A stretch of DNA of 64,000 nt, taken from assembly GCA_947469885.1 (NCBI GenBank), contig CANIQT010000006.1, positions 62,001-126,000 of the forward strand, in the 5' to 3' direction. How positions within the stretch are numbered: position 1 is the stretch's first letter; each line of letters opens with the position of its first letter. The stretch is from Bacteroidota bacterium (GTDB taxonomy: Bacteria > Bacteroidota > Bacteroidia > 2-12-FULL-35-15). Position numbers and translations under genes: made by a program. This document shows positions 25,812 to 34,812 of the stretch, piece after piece. The notes beneath the pieces are model-generated. The model was not told the origin of the DNA. It worked only from the letters and a program-made list of their open reading frames with translations, and did no database searches.

Positions 25812-26351
25812 ATGGTACAAAACAAATTCACAGAGTTGCTTCAAAGCGAAGATGAGCATATCAGAAAACTTCATCAGATAGTTCTTGAATCCCTTAAGGA
25901 AGAGGAACTCATTGCGAGTAAAATTTATGGAAAAGAAGAAAGACTTTCTGTTGCCGCCCGGATGTCAGATAAAGTTGCGGAGTTTGGAGGAAGCTGGGGC
26001 TTTATTGTTTTCTTTCTTGTAATGATATTCATCTGGATTCTTTTGAATGTATATTTTTTGAAACAAAAACAATTTGACCCTTACCCTTTTATTCTTCTCA
26101 ACCTTATCTTGTCGTGCGTTGCGGCTCTCCAAGCACCAATAATTATGATGAGCCAGAATAGGAAAGAAATTAAGGACAGAATGCGTTCTGAAAATGATTA
26201 CCTAATAAATCTCAAAGCAGAAATTGAAATTCGTAATCTTCATCAGAAAATTGATTTGCTTATTGTCGAGCAGATGAAAAATCTTTTTGAGATGCAGAAG
26301 GTGCAAATGGATGTCTTAATAGAAATCAGAACTAAACAAAATAAAAAATAA
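25812..26351 (+). CDS. DUF1003 membrane protein
   Basis: 179 residues: N-terminal soluble part, then the DUF1003 core SDKVAEFGGSWGFIVFF and a second span with DPYPFILLNL, APIIMMSQNRKEIKDR, ending in a helical tail. Function unknown; the family often neighbours P-type ATPases and MgtC. Five bases downstream of the ATPase. Confidence 0.88.
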   Translation: MVQNKFTELLQSEDEHIRKLHQIVLESLKEEELIASKIYGKEERLSVAARMSDKVAEFGGSWGFIVFFLVMIFIWILLNVYFLKQKQFDPYPFILLNLILSCVAALQAPIIMMSQNRKEIKDRMRSENDYLINLKAEIEIRNLHQKIDLLIVEQMKNLFEMQKVQMDVLIEIRTKQNKK

Positions 26352-26356
26352 AAATT

Positions 26357-27727
26357 ATGAATAATAAAATCTTTATCCACTTCTTAGGTGCAGCAGGAAC
26401 TGTAACTGGTTCTAAATATTTAATTGAAACTCCTGAAAAAAAATTCCTTGTTGACTGTGGGCTTTTTCAGGGATTAAAAGAGTTACGATTATTGAATTGG
26501 GATTATCTTCCAATAGATGTATCGGAAATAGATTTTGTGCTGTTAACTCACGGGCATTTAGACCATACGGGTTATCTTCCTCGCCTTGTGAAATCGGGTT
26601 TTAAAGGAAAAATTTATGGTACATCTCCAACACTGGATGTTGCAGAAATAATTTTGAAAGACAGTGCTAAAATTCAGGAAGAGGAAGCGGAGCAAGCTAA
26701 CAGGCACGGTTATTCCAAACATACACCTGCAAAACCTTTGTATGATTTAAAAGATGTGGAAAAAACAATTCCTCATTTCACAGAAATAAAAACGGATGAA
26801 TGGGTTGATTTTGGTAATGATATTAAAGTTCGTTATCAAACGAATGGTCATATTATCGGTTCGTGTTTTATTGAAATACATATTGGAGAAAAGAAATTTG
26901 TTTTTAGTGGCGATGTGGGACAGGAAAATGATTTATTGATGTTTCCTCCAAAACGACCACAGGAAGCGGATGTTCTTTTTATTGAAAGCACTTATGGTGA
27001 CCGACTTCATCCAAAAGAAGATATTAAAGAACACTTGAAGAAAATTATTCTTGAAACAATTGAAAAAGGAGGGAGTTTAATCATTCCAAGCTTTGCGGTA
27101 GAGCGTACACAAACATTGATGTACCTGATTTGGCAATTGCGGAAATCAGGTGCATTACCTGATATTCCTTGTATTATGGATAGTCCAATGGGTGCAAATG
27201 TCCTGGAGGTATTTCATAAAAACAGGGAGTGGCATAAATTGCCAATAGAAGATTGTGATGAAATGTGCGAAATGTTTAAGGTAATAAGAGATTTCAAAGA
27301 AACGCTTGCCTGCATTGCCACCCCTTATCCTAAAATAATAATTGCAGGGAGTGGTATGGCTTCGGGAGGGCGTGTGCTGAGTTATCTTCAGCACTATGTT
27401 GGCAAACCTGAAACCACCATATTACTTGCAGGCTTCCAAGCGGAAGGAACAAGGGGAAGGAAACTTCAGGAAGGTGCAAATGAAATAAAAATTTACGGAA
27501 AATATTATGCGGTGAAAGCAAGGGTAGAAATGATAAGCGGTATTTCCGCTCACGGTGACCAGAAAGATTTACTTAACTGGATGAGTGAAATTAAAAACAC
27601 ACCTAAAAAAATATTTATCATACACGGAGAGAAGCAGGCAGCCGATACTTTCAGAGTAAAAATAAAAGATACTTACGGATGGGATTGTATTATTCCTAAA
27701 CTTTATGAGATACAGGAAATAGATTAA
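26357..27727 (+). CDS. MBL-fold beta-CASP RNA metallo-hydrolase
   Basis: 456 residues: metallo-beta-lactamase motif HGHLDHTG (about 67-74), further ligands in SGDVGQ, the beta-CASP domain and the RMMBL end motif SAHGDQKDLLNW. Homologues are RNA endo/exonucleases of the CPSF-73/YsmA type. Such genes are repeatedly seen near Usp, DUF1003 and cation ATPases in stress loci; the link to RNA turnover under stress is inference. Confidence 0.88.
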   Translation: MNNKIFIHFLGAAGTVTGSKYLIETPEKKFLVDCGLFQGLKELRLLNWDYLPIDVSEIDFVLLTHGHLDHTGYLPRLVKSGFKGKIYGTSPTLDVAEIILKDSAKIQEEEAEQANRHGYSKHTPAKPLYDLKDVEKTIPHFTEIKTDEWVDFGNDIKVRYQTNGHIIGSCFIEIHIGEKKFVFSGDVGQENDLLMFPPKRPQEADVLFIESTYGDRLHPKEDIKEHLKKIILETIEKGGSLIIPSFAVERTQTLMYLIWQLRKSGALPDIPCIMDSPMGANVLEVFHKNREWHKLPIEDCDEMCEMFKVIRDFKETLACIATPYPKIIIAGSGMASGGRVLSYLQHYVGKPETTILLAGFQAEGTRGRKLQEGANEIKIYGKYYAVKARVEMISGISAHGDQKDLLNWMSEIKNTPKKIFIIHGEKQAADTFRVKIKDTYGWDCIIPKLYEIQEID

Positions 27728-28273
27728 ATGAAAATAATTATGAGCAGAGTTTCAACAAACTGGTATGTTATAACAGGAGGTCCCAGTTCAGGTAAAACAA
27801 CAACGGTGAATTTACTTAAAGAGAGAGGATATTTAACAACTATAGAACACGCCCGACATTATCTCGATACGCAAAGACTAAAAGGCAGAACAGTTGAGGA
27901 AGTAAGGAATAAACAGAGAGAGTTTCAATTAGGAGTTTTGGAAATGCAGATAGAGCAGGAGAAAGAAATTTCTCCAGATGTTCTTGTCTTTCTTGACAGG
28001 GCAATTCCTGATGCTCGTGCTTATTATCGGTTTCTAAACCTTGAGGAAGATGTCAAACTATCGGAAGCAATGGAAACAGTGTATTACAAGAAAATTTTTA
28101 TTATGGACTGTCTTCCCTTGGTAAAAGATTATGCAAGAAGTGAAGATGAAATAGCACAAAAAAAAATCCATACATTAATTAGTGAAGTTTACGAATCTCT
28201 GCCTTTTCCTGTTCTTCACGTTCCTGTACTTCAACCAGAAGAACGAGTAGATTTTATTTTGAAAAACCTTTAA
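27728..28273 (+). CDS. AAA_28-type ATPase/kinase
   Basis: 181 residues with Walker A GGPSSGKTT (about 17-25), the EHARHYLD strand and FLDRAIPDARAYY, the pattern of AAA_28 (NadR-kinase-like) small P-loop proteins. Substrate unknown. It starts on the base after the preceding stop; an alternative ATG lies at 27740. Confidence 0.75.
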   Translation: MKIIMSRVSTNWYVITGGPSSGKTTTVNLLKERGYLTTIEHARHYLDTQRLKGRTVEEVRNKQREFQLGVLEMQIEQEKEISPDVLVFLDRAIPDARAYYRFLNLEEDVKLSEAMETVYYKKIFIMDCLPLVKDYARSEDEIAQKKIHTLISEVYESLPFPVLHVPVLQPEERVDFILKNL

Positions 28274-28284
28274 TTCAATAAACA

Positions 28285-28776
28285 ATGAAAACAAAATCAA
28301 AAAGTATCTTGATACATTCAACACCTGAAAAAGTGTTTCAACAGATGGATGATTTTTCTAAAACAGGAATGCATATGACTGAAAGTTCTATGATGATGAT
28401 GGGAAGTAAATTAAAGTTGGAACAACTTTCCGCAAACGCAAGCGGTGTTGGTGCTAAATACAGGTGGTTTGGAAAGATGATGGGAATGGAAATGGATTTC
28501 AACGAAACTGTTACGAAGTGGCAACCGCCTGAACTTAAAGAATGGGAGATAATAGGGGAGGCGAAAATTATTATTATGTCGTGGTACAGGATGTGGTTTG
28601 AAATTGTTGCTGTTGAAAACGGAACTTTGGCAAAAATTTCAATTAGTTATTTACCTCCTAAAGAATGGTATTATAAAATACTTTCTTTCTTTTTTGTAAA
28701 CTGGTACTGCAACTGGTGTTTGAATAATATGCTGAATGATACTAAAAAGAATCTTGAAAAAAATGCTAGTTCTTAA
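28285..28776 (+). CDS. SRPBCC/START-like protein with Met cluster
   Basis: 163 residues beginning with the polyketide-cyclase-like IHSTPEKVFQQMDDFSK. The fold would be a helix-grip cavity binding a hydrophobic ligand. Met-rich stretches (MTESSMMMMG; MMGMEMDF) are unusual for the family and fit the copper context. It abuts the next gene. Confidence 0.65.
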   Translation: MKTKSKSILIHSTPEKVFQQMDDFSKTGMHMTESSMMMMGSKLKLEQLSANASGVGAKYRWFGKMMGMEMDFNETVTKWQPPELKEWEIIGEAKIIIMSWYRMWFEIVAVENGTLAKISISYLPPKEWYYKILSFFFVNWYCNWCLNNMLNDTKKNLEKNASS

Positions 28777-29199
28777 ATGTTGAAATTAAAACCTTATTCA
28801 TCATCATTACTGGCTTTTGGAGGTTTTCTGCTTTGTGCAATGGGAATGTATTTTGTTTTTATTCGCCCTGCTTTATTGCCTGAAGATTATAAATACATTG
28901 GAACAATTTCTTCGGCTGCAAATGAAACTATTCCGCAATTATCGGATTGGTTGCAAAAAGTATTTTGGGTAATGGGCAGTTATATTTTTACAACAGGATT
29001 GTTGACTGTTTATATTGCTCTTACTTCGTTTCGCACACGTATACGGGGAGTCTTTACTATAGTTGTAATTACCGGATTGGGTTCCATAGGTTGTATGACG
29101 GTTGTGAATTTTATTATTAATTCGGATTTTAAATGGGTGTTGTTGGCTTTTACATTGCCTTGGTTAATTGCATTGATTCTTTACAGACTTCATAAATAA
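28777..29199 (+). CDS. Four-span membrane protein of unknown function
   Basis: 140 residues with hydrophobic spans at about 10-30, 62-82, 90-110 and 116-136. No family recognised. It starts immediately after the SRPBCC gene and ends 5 bp before the copper ATPase, so it is probably co-expressed with it. Confidence 0.65.
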   Translation: MLKLKPYSSSLLAFGGFLLCAMGMYFVFIRPALLPEDYKYIGTISSAANETIPQLSDWLQKVFWVMGSYIFTTGLLTVYIALTSFRTRIRGVFTIVVITGLGSIGCMTVVNFIINSDFKWVLLAFTLPWLIALILYRLHK

Positions 29200-29204
29200 A
29201 AAAA

Positions 29205-31247
29205 ATGGAACACGAACATACAGTACATAACCATTCGGAACATAGTATGAATGCGCCAATGGGAATGGCAGGACACAATCATCATAAAATGATGATTGAT
29301 GATTTTAAGAAAAGATTTTATGTTACGCTTATTATTACTGTGCCTGTAATGCTGCTTTCGCCAATGATTCAGCTATGGTTTCATTTTAGTATTTCTTTTA
29401 AAGGTTCTACTTACTTACTCTTTGCGCTTTCAACAATTGTATATTTTTATGGTGGATTGCCTTTTTTAAAAGGGCTTGCGGATGAATTAAAACAAAAGAC
29501 GTTAGGGATGATGACGTTAATTGCAGTTGCAATTACTGCGGCTTATGCTTATAGTGTTGCAACTGTTTTTGGTTTGGCGGGGATGGATTTCTTTTGGGAA
29601 CTGTGTACGTTGATTTTAATAATGTTGCTTGGTCATTGGATTGAAATGAAATCGGTGGCGGGTGCATCAAAGGAATTGGAATTGCTTGTTCAGTTGATGC
29701 CTTCGGATGCTCATTTGGTGATGGGTGAAATGATTCACGAAGTGAAAACAGATTCATTAAAAGAAGGTGATTTGATTTTGATTAAGTCGGGTGAAAAGGT
29801 GGCTGCTGATGGAATAATTGCAGAAGGTGAAAGTTATTTGAATGAATCAATGTTAACGGGGGAATCTGTGCCTGTGAAGAAACAGAAGGGTGATAAAATA
29901 ATTGCGGGTTCAATAAATGGTACTGGTTCGCTGAAAGTAAAAGTTACTCATTCATCAAAAGATTCTTATTTGTCAAGGGTTATAAAGCTGGTGGATGATG
30001 CACAAAAAACAAAATCAAAAACACAATTGCTTGCTGATAAGGCTGCAAAGATTCTTACAATAGTTGCGTTGGTTGCGGGTTTCTCTACTTTCTTTTTCTG
30101 GTGGTTGATTGCAAAAGAACCAATTGTATTTGCATTGGAACGGATGGTAACGGTGATTGTTATTTGTTGTCCTCACGCTTTGGGATTGGCTGTTCCGTTG
30201 GTTGTTGCTATTTCTACTTCGCTGTCGGCAAAGAATGGTTTGCTTATAAAAAACAGGACTGCATTTGAGAACGCAAGAAAAATTACTACTATTATTTTTG
30301 ATAAAACAGGAACGCTTACTGTCGGAAAATTTGAAGTAGTTAGAATAGTAAGCATCATTCGTAACCCTTCTTCAAAACATAGTGGAACGGATGAAAAAGA
30401 AATTATTCGTATTGCATCGGCATTGGAACAAAACTCTGAACATCCTATTGCTACTGGTATAATTGCGAAAGCAAAAGGATTTGGTGTTGCGATTCCGCAA
30501 GTAAGTAATTTTAATTCTATAACAGGCAAAGGTATTGAAGCGGTGGTGGAAGGAAAAAATATTAAGGTTGTTAGTCCAGGTTATTTGAAAGAAAATAAAA
30601 TTGCGTTGCCTGAAAATTATTCAAGTACGAATGCTGAAACAATTGTGTTTATCATTATCAATAATGAATTGGCAGGTTACATTGCGTTGGCTGATAAAAT
30701 AAGAAGTGAATCTGCGGAAGCAATTAAAACACTTCACGATAATGGAATTAAATCTATTTTGCTAACGGGCGATAATGCACAGGTGGCAAAGAGTGTGAGC
30801 GATGAGTTAAAGATGGATGGATATTTTGCGGAAGTATTACCACATCAGAAATTAGAGAAAATAAAAGAGTTGCAAAGCAAAGGTGAATTTGTGGCAATGA
30901 CGGGAGATGGCGTGAATGATGCACCTGCTTTGGCGCAAGCGGATATAGGTATTGCAGTGGGGAGCGGAAGCGATATTGCAGCAGAAACCGCAGGGATAGT
31001 TTTGGTAAACAGTAATCCGCAGGATATTACAAGTTTAATTTTGTTTGGCAAGGCGACTTATAAAAAAATGATTCAGAATTTAATATGGGCAACTGGCTAT
31101 AATGTAATTGCGTTGCCGCTTGCGGCTGGTGTTCTTTATAAATGGAACATAATGTTAAGTCCTGCAATGGGTGCTGTGCTTATGAGTTTAAGTACTATTG
31201 TTGTTGCTATTAATGCAAAGATGTTGAAAGTAAAATCAGTTTCCTAA
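29205..31247 (+). CDS. copB: Copper-translocating P1B-type ATPase (CopB-type, CPH)
   Basis: 680 residues. The His/Met-rich N-terminus (MEHEHTVHNHSEHS; HNHHKMM) replaces HMA domains; TGES, the metal-site motif CCPHALGLAVPL, DKTGTLT, HP (NSEHPIA) and TGDGVNDAPA follow. CPH in TM6 with a His-rich tail is the CopB/P1B-3 pattern, exporting Cu from the cytosol. Last gene of the island's long plus-strand run. Confidence 0.9.
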   Translation: MEHEHTVHNHSEHSMNAPMGMAGHNHHKMMIDDFKKRFYVTLIITVPVMLLSPMIQLWFHFSISFKGSTYLLFALSTIVYFYGGLPFLKGLADELKQKTLGMMTLIAVAITAAYAYSVATVFGLAGMDFFWELCTLILIMLLGHWIEMKSVAGASKELELLVQLMPSDAHLVMGEMIHEVKTDSLKEGDLILIKSGEKVAADGIIAEGESYLNESMLTGESVPVKKQKGDKIIAGSINGTGSLKVKVTHSSKDSYLSRVIKLVDDAQKTKSKTQLLADKAAKILTIVALVAGFSTFFFWWLIAKEPIVFALERMVTVIVICCPHALGLAVPLVVAISTSLSAKNGLLIKNRTAFENARKITTIIFDKTGTLTVGKFEVVRIVSIIRNPSSKHSGTDEKEIIRIASALEQNSEHPIATGIIAKAKGFGVAIPQVSNFNSITGKGIEAVVEGKNIKVVSPGYLKENKIALPENYSSTNAETIVFIIINNELAGYIALADKIRSESAEAIKTLHDNGIKSILLTGDNAQVAKSVSDELKMDGYFAEVLPHQKLEKIKELQSKGEFVAMTGDGVNDAPALAQADIGIAVGSGSDIAAETAGIVLVNSNPQDITSLILFGKATYKKMIQNLIWATGYNVIALPLAAGVLYKWNIMLSPAMGAVLMSLSTIVVAINAKMLKVKSVS

Positions 31248-31600
31248 AAACTGTAAATGAAAAGAATATATTTTGTAATCATTGTTATTTTAATTTTTAT
31301 TTCTGATTAGTACAATCAGCAGTTATTGTTTCAACTTCTTTGTGCTAATTTGTTAAGGAAAGATGCCTATTGAATTAAACCAAATTAGGCGTTAGACAAA
31401 AATTCGAATAAAAAGTGAACAAAAGGCTAAACAATTTGTGTAATAATGGGGATATTACTTTTTCAAACACTAAGGTAGGATAAACATGCTCTAACCCTGG
31501 CAGGGTAGTTTATTTGGTGTATACTACTGGAAACACTACCTGTGTTTCTTTGAGTAGAAGAGATACCATAAATCCAATTAATCGAATGTATATTCTAAAC
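31248..31600. other. Gene-free junction between metal island and mobile region
   Basis: I see no gene, tRNA fragment or clear terminator. The only structure is the short palindrome ACCCTGGCAGGGT near 31494-31506. It separates convergent transcription units and is a candidate left boundary of the island, but no copy of the tRNA-Ser 3' end is present. Confidence 0.5.
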
Positions 31601-32956
31601 TCAAATCTTATTTATTTTTTCCAGAATTTTTACCATTGCAAGAGTATCTAATTTGCAATATTCCAGCAGATTTTTTCTTTGGTGAATTTGAATTTCTTCT
31701 GTTTGATTTTTTAATTCAGAATACGTAAGACTTGCGCTACCTCCCTTCTGTATTGCCAAATCACTATAACTTAATTCTGGAACAAGAACTGGCAATACAT
31801 TTTTTATTGAATACGATTCATTAAAATCGGGGAGGTAGAACATTTTTTTTCTAAAAATAATCATTAGGTCAACCACTCTTTCAATCACCTCATAAATTTG
31901 TATCCGGTATTGTGGGAAATCTCTTGCAGTTTCTTTCAGTCGAGAAACTTCGAACGTTTTATTCCAACAAATTATTGTTCCTCTATTTCCAACAGACCCA
32001 AGTAAGCCCTTTATTAATGCTTCTCTTGGGTCACTAACTCCATCACCGAGAAATTCTTTGTGTTCAAGTTCCGAACCTTTGGTTCTCTGAATATGCAAAG
32101 AATATTGAAAAGGAATTTGTTGGTAAGGTCTGCTGATATTGAATTCTGGGACTGCTGGCATTATTGTTTCAAAGTCAAAATAAAATAAAGGATATTGTAG
32201 TTCGCTAAAGAATTCGTTCAAATATTCTTTGTTTATATACTCTTCACGTTCTGATTTTGTTTCTTGAACTTTCACATTCTTCCAACAATAGTCTGTAAAG
32301 TCACAAGGATAAGGGCTTTCGCAATGCTTACCAACTTCCACAACAGGCTCAATTCTGTCGGCAACTACTTTCTTTAATTCTTCAATCTTCGTTTCAATAA
32401 ATTTTTGTTGCTCCTTAACTTGAGTGTGAATAGATTGCTTCGTGAATAATTCCTGAACACTTATCTCTCCTCTTCTTACATATTGATTATTTAGATGAAC
32501 AATGAATATATCTTTAAGTTGTATTCCCGATTTTGTTATGACATGGTACTGTAATGCAGCATCCATAATATGTTGGCTCTTCACAGATGTAGTTCCTTTT
32601 ACTTCAAAGGCATACCATTTTTTACTGTTTTTTATAAGGACATCAATTGCACATAAAACACCGTTGTAGTTAAAACACGCTTCATATATAATGTTTGCGC
32701 CTTCTTTAATTAATTGCTGAGTTTTCGCAACAGAAAGATGATATGAAAACGCATCTGGTGGTTCTGCGTTAACGCCTCCACGGAAAAGTTCTTGCGCTAA
32801 AAGTCCTACATTTGTTCCTGAAGCAAAAATAGACTGCTGAGATTTATCTTCTTCATTTCGGACTTCAGGGCGAAACTTGTGCAGGTAGAGGCGTTTTGGA
32901 CACTGACACCCATAAACGAAGGTAGATTTTGAGAGTATGTGTTTTGTGTAATTCAT
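31601..32956 (-). CDS. DUF2779 protein: Cas4-like Fe-S nuclease plus RNase H-like domain
   Basis: 451 residues. The N-terminal CQCPKRLYLHKF (Cys 17, 19) and a later Cys group (CESPYPCDFTDYC) are placed as in Fe-S PD-(D/E)XK nucleases. Between them is a nuclease-like core (CAIDVLIKN then YAFEVKGTT). The C-terminal half starts with YFDFETIMP, a DEDD-type exonuclease motif, as in DUF2779 proteins. Likely a DNA-processing enzyme. A variant of the island's 26-bp promoter module lies 40 nt upstream (32997-33022). Confidence 0.75.
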   Translation of the reverse strand: MNYTKHILSKSTFVYGCQCPKRLYLHKFRPEVRNEEDKSQQSIFASGTNVGLLAQELFRGGVNAEPPDAFSYHLSVAKTQQLIKEGANIIYEACFNYNGVLCAIDVLIKNSKKWYAFEVKGTTSVKSQHIMDAALQYHVITKSGIQLKDIFIVHLNNQYVRRGEISVQELFTKQSIHTQVKEQQKFIETKIEELKKVVADRIEPVVEVGKHCESPYPCDFTDYCWKNVKVQETKSEREEYINKEYLNEFFSELQYPLFYFDFETIMPAVPEFNISRPYQQIPFQYSLHIQRTKGSELEHKEFLGDGVSDPREALIKGLLGSVGNRGTIICWNKTFEVSRLKETARDFPQYRIQIYEVIERVVDLMIIFRKKMFYLPDFNESYSIKNVLPVLVPELSYSDLAIQKGGSASLTYSELKNQTEEIQIHQRKNLLEYCKLDTLAMVKILEKINKI

Positions 32957-32996
32957 CAGATTTTATTTTTCAAAGATAGTTAGTTTTACTATATAT

Positions 32997-33022
32997 TATA
33001 GGTCAAAGAATGTAAAATAAAG
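32997..33022 (-). promoter_or_regulatory. Array promoter module, variant, before the DUF2779 gene
   Basis: GACCTATA replaces AACCTATA and the T-run is interrupted, but the 26-bp length and terminal C are kept. The start codon lies 40 nt downstream. Confidence 0.45.
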
Positions 33023-33076
33023 AAAACAAATACTTGAATATTCTCTTGTATTAGTAAACAAATCAAGGGCTTTGCC

Positions 33077-33820
33077 TTAAATACTATTTTGAATTAATTC
33101 ATTTGTTTGTAATGCTCTATTTAATAGCATCAGAACATTGCTTGGACGAAATAGTTTTCCACGACTACTTCTGAAACCTTCTGAATTTAGCTTATCTGCA
33201 ATTTGTTGAAGAGTGCTTCCCGAATTACGGAGAAGAATAATATACCCAGATGCCTTTCTATTATTATCATTTAAGGTTGCTAACTCTTTTCTTCTGTCTT
33301 TACCCTTTTTTATATTCTCTTCCGTTAATCCATGCTTGCTTGTATCACGCTTGAATCCTCTATCTTTAAGGGCTTTTAGAGCCGCCTTTGTTCTTTCTGA
33401 AATTCTCAATAATTCCTCCTCAGCTAAACTTGTTTTTAGTTTAACGATGAAAGCCGTATCGCTTGGTGCATCAGCAAATTCAAAGGTTATACCACTCTTA
33501 AGTAAAAATTCCATTAGTAGTGAATATCTTGTCAATCGTGAGCTTTCCTTTACTACTATTATTGCTCCATTTGTTTCTGCCAATTTCAAAGCATTAAGAA
33601 GAAGTGGACGTTTGGACAACAAACTTTCAATGCTTACTTGTTTGTCAACTGAAATTTTATCTTTTGAACCAGCTGTTTCAACTTCGGTGAAAGAATCAAT
33701 AATTTCTCCATTGACATTTTTGACATATTGCTCCACCGAAGATTTTTGCGCTTCGAGTCCAAGGTGAGAAATATTTTGTTTTACAGTTGATACCCGAAAA
33801 TAAGTGATGTATTTTTTCAT
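33077..33820 (-). CDS. Serine recombinase/resolvase
   Basis: 247 residues: resolvase N-terminal domain with YFRVS (nucleophile Ser 11), VVKESSRLTR and the long E helix region EEELLRISERTKAALKALKDRG, then a recombinase-type C-terminal helix-turn-helix (LRNSGSTLQQIADKLNSEGF). Could be a resolvase or an invertase of the island. No inverted repeats flanking a promoter are visible next to it, so its target is unknown. It carries the array promoter module 44 nt upstream. Confidence 0.85.
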   Translation of the reverse strand: MKKYITYFRVSTVKQNISHLGLEAQKSSVEQYVKNVNGEIIDSFTEVETAGSKDKISVDKQVSIESLLSKRPLLLNALKLAETNGAIIVVKESSRLTRYSLLMEFLLKSGITFEFADAPSDTAFIVKLKTSLAEEELLRISERTKAALKALKDRGFKRDTSKHGLTEENIKKGKDRRKELATLNDNNRKASGYIILLRNSGSTLQQIADKLNSEGFRSSRGKLFRPSNVLMLLNRALQTNELIQNSI

Positions 33821-33864
33821 TTCTTTAGTTTTACCAATAATAACTACGAACGTTATTATAATTG

Positions 33865-33890
33865 TATAGGTTTAAGAAACGAAAAAAAAG
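33865..33890 (-). promoter_or_regulatory. Array promoter module before the serine recombinase
   Basis: CTTTTTTTTC, spacer, AACCTATA. It sits 44 nt before the start, the longest leader in the set. Confidence 0.6.
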
Positions 33891-33915
33891 AAAGGGAATT
33901 AGTATTTTTAAGAAA

Positions 33916-33955
33916 TAAAAAAAACTGCAAATTTTATTTTGCAGCTTTTCTTTTT
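33916..33955. terminator. Bidirectional hairpin terminator
   Basis: CTGCAAA/TTTGCAG stem (33925-33944) flanked by an A-run on the left and a T-run on the right, so it can stop transcription in both directions. It ends the 34015-34158 unit. Confidence 0.6.
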
Positions 33956-34004
33956 AATAATTACTTCAATAAATTTATGTGAGTGACTTTTCTGAAATCC
34001 TAAA

Positions 34005-34141
34005 CAACTATCATTTATAGTTTATTTTGCTTGTAAATGACAGTTGGTATTTTTTTGATTTTCTCATTTACTCCAAAACCCCTGTCTTTGCTACATTCTT
34101 GTTTTTTGCCAACTATCATTATTGTAGTAAGTGATAGTTGG
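34005..34141. repeat. Two inverted repeats built on CAACTATCA
   Basis: CAACTATCATTTA (34005-34017) faces TAAATGACAGTTG (34034-34046) with one mismatch. CCAACTATCA (34109-34118) faces TGATAGTTGG (34132-34141) perfectly across a 13-nt loop. All four arms share the same core. They lie inside the small unit 34015-34158 and could form RNA hairpins or protein sites. Confidence 0.75.
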
Positions 34142-34158
34142 TCTTTTTGGATGTTCAT
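34015..34158 (-). CDS. Possible 47-residue protein or structured small RNA
   Basis: A frame of 47 codons (starts MNIQKDQLSLTT) begins 10 nt after a full array promoter module and is bounded by hairpin terminators on both sides, so the unit is very likely transcribed. The same stretch contains two CAACTATCA inverted repeats, which makes a structured non-coding RNA equally possible. No family recognised. Confidence 0.4.
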   Translation of the reverse strand: MNIQKDQLSLTTIMIVGKKQECSKDRGFGVNEKIKKIPTVIYKQNKL

Positions 34159-34168
34159 TTTTTAGGAT

Positions 34169-34194
34169 TATAGGTTGGAAAAATCCGAAAAAAG
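34169..34194 (-). promoter_or_regulatory. Array promoter module before the 34015-34158 unit
   Basis: Full match (CTTTTTTC, N10, AACCTATA); start codon 10 nt downstream. Confidence 0.6.
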
Positions 34195-34220
34195 AATTGT
34201 GTTCTTAAATTGTAAACAAA

Positions 34221-34252
34221 AAAAAGCAGCAAATTTTATTTAGCTGCTTTTT
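34221..34252. terminator. Perfect 10-bp hairpin terminator
   Basis: AAAAAGCAGC pairs with GCTGCTTTTT around a 12-nt loop; the A/T-runs make it work on both strands. It closes the gene at 34276-34809. Confidence 0.75.
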
Positions 34253-34275
34253 ATAAACTGAATGTAAAAATGTAA

Positions 34276-34809
34276 TTAGATGATTCCTGGACTTAACTCG
34301 AAAACAAATTTCCTATTTTCTTCTTCTCCCACCGATTTGAAATATCCTATCGGTTTTTCTTTGTCCTCAAAATAAACTCGGATTGGTTTTTCCTTTTTGT
34401 AGTCTAGAATAAATACATCAAGGCATGGACTTGTCTTGTAGCAGTAGTATTTACGGAGGTCAAATAAGTGATTGAAATCATATTTTTTATTATAAGTATT
34501 AATTACAAGCATTATTTCAGCGATATTTTTATACCTAAAACCCAATTGAATTAGATGTAATGCTTCAACAAAATATTTAATATTAAGGAGCTTGGAGTAA
34601 ATGTGGCACACACAATTTTCTGCAACTCTTCGATTCTTAACAAAGATTCTTCCTAATTTTGAGGAACGAGTATTTATCTCAATACCGTATCTGTTGCCCC
34701 TTCTGATAAGCATCACCCAGAGCTGTTCTCTCTCATTAAAATATAATTCTTTCTCTTCAATTATGCTTAATTCATCTGTCATACATTCTTTCATTTTCTT
34801 GTGGTTCAA
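34276..34809 (-). CDS. Unknown array protein, 177 residues
   Basis: Soluble protein with no recognised family; central aromatic/basic segment (KYFVEALHLIQLGFRYKNIAE) and acidic C-terminus. It lacks its own promoter module and starts 3 nt after the gene at 34813-35109, with which it forms a two-gene unit, one of the few real operons in the array. Confidence 0.6.
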   Translation of the reverse strand: MNHKKMKECMTDELSIIEEKELYFNEREQLWVMLIRRGNRYGIEINTRSSKLGRIFVKNRRVAENCVCHIYSKLLNIKYFVEALHLIQLGFRYKNIAEIMLVINTYNKKYDFNHLFDLRKYYCYKTSPCLDVFILDYKKEKPIRVYFEDKEKPIGYFKSVGEEENRKFVFELSPGII

Positions 34810-34812
34810 TTT

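Noticed and set aside
31248-31600. Left attachment site of the island
   Set aside because: No stretch resembling the tRNA-Ser 3' end was found here.
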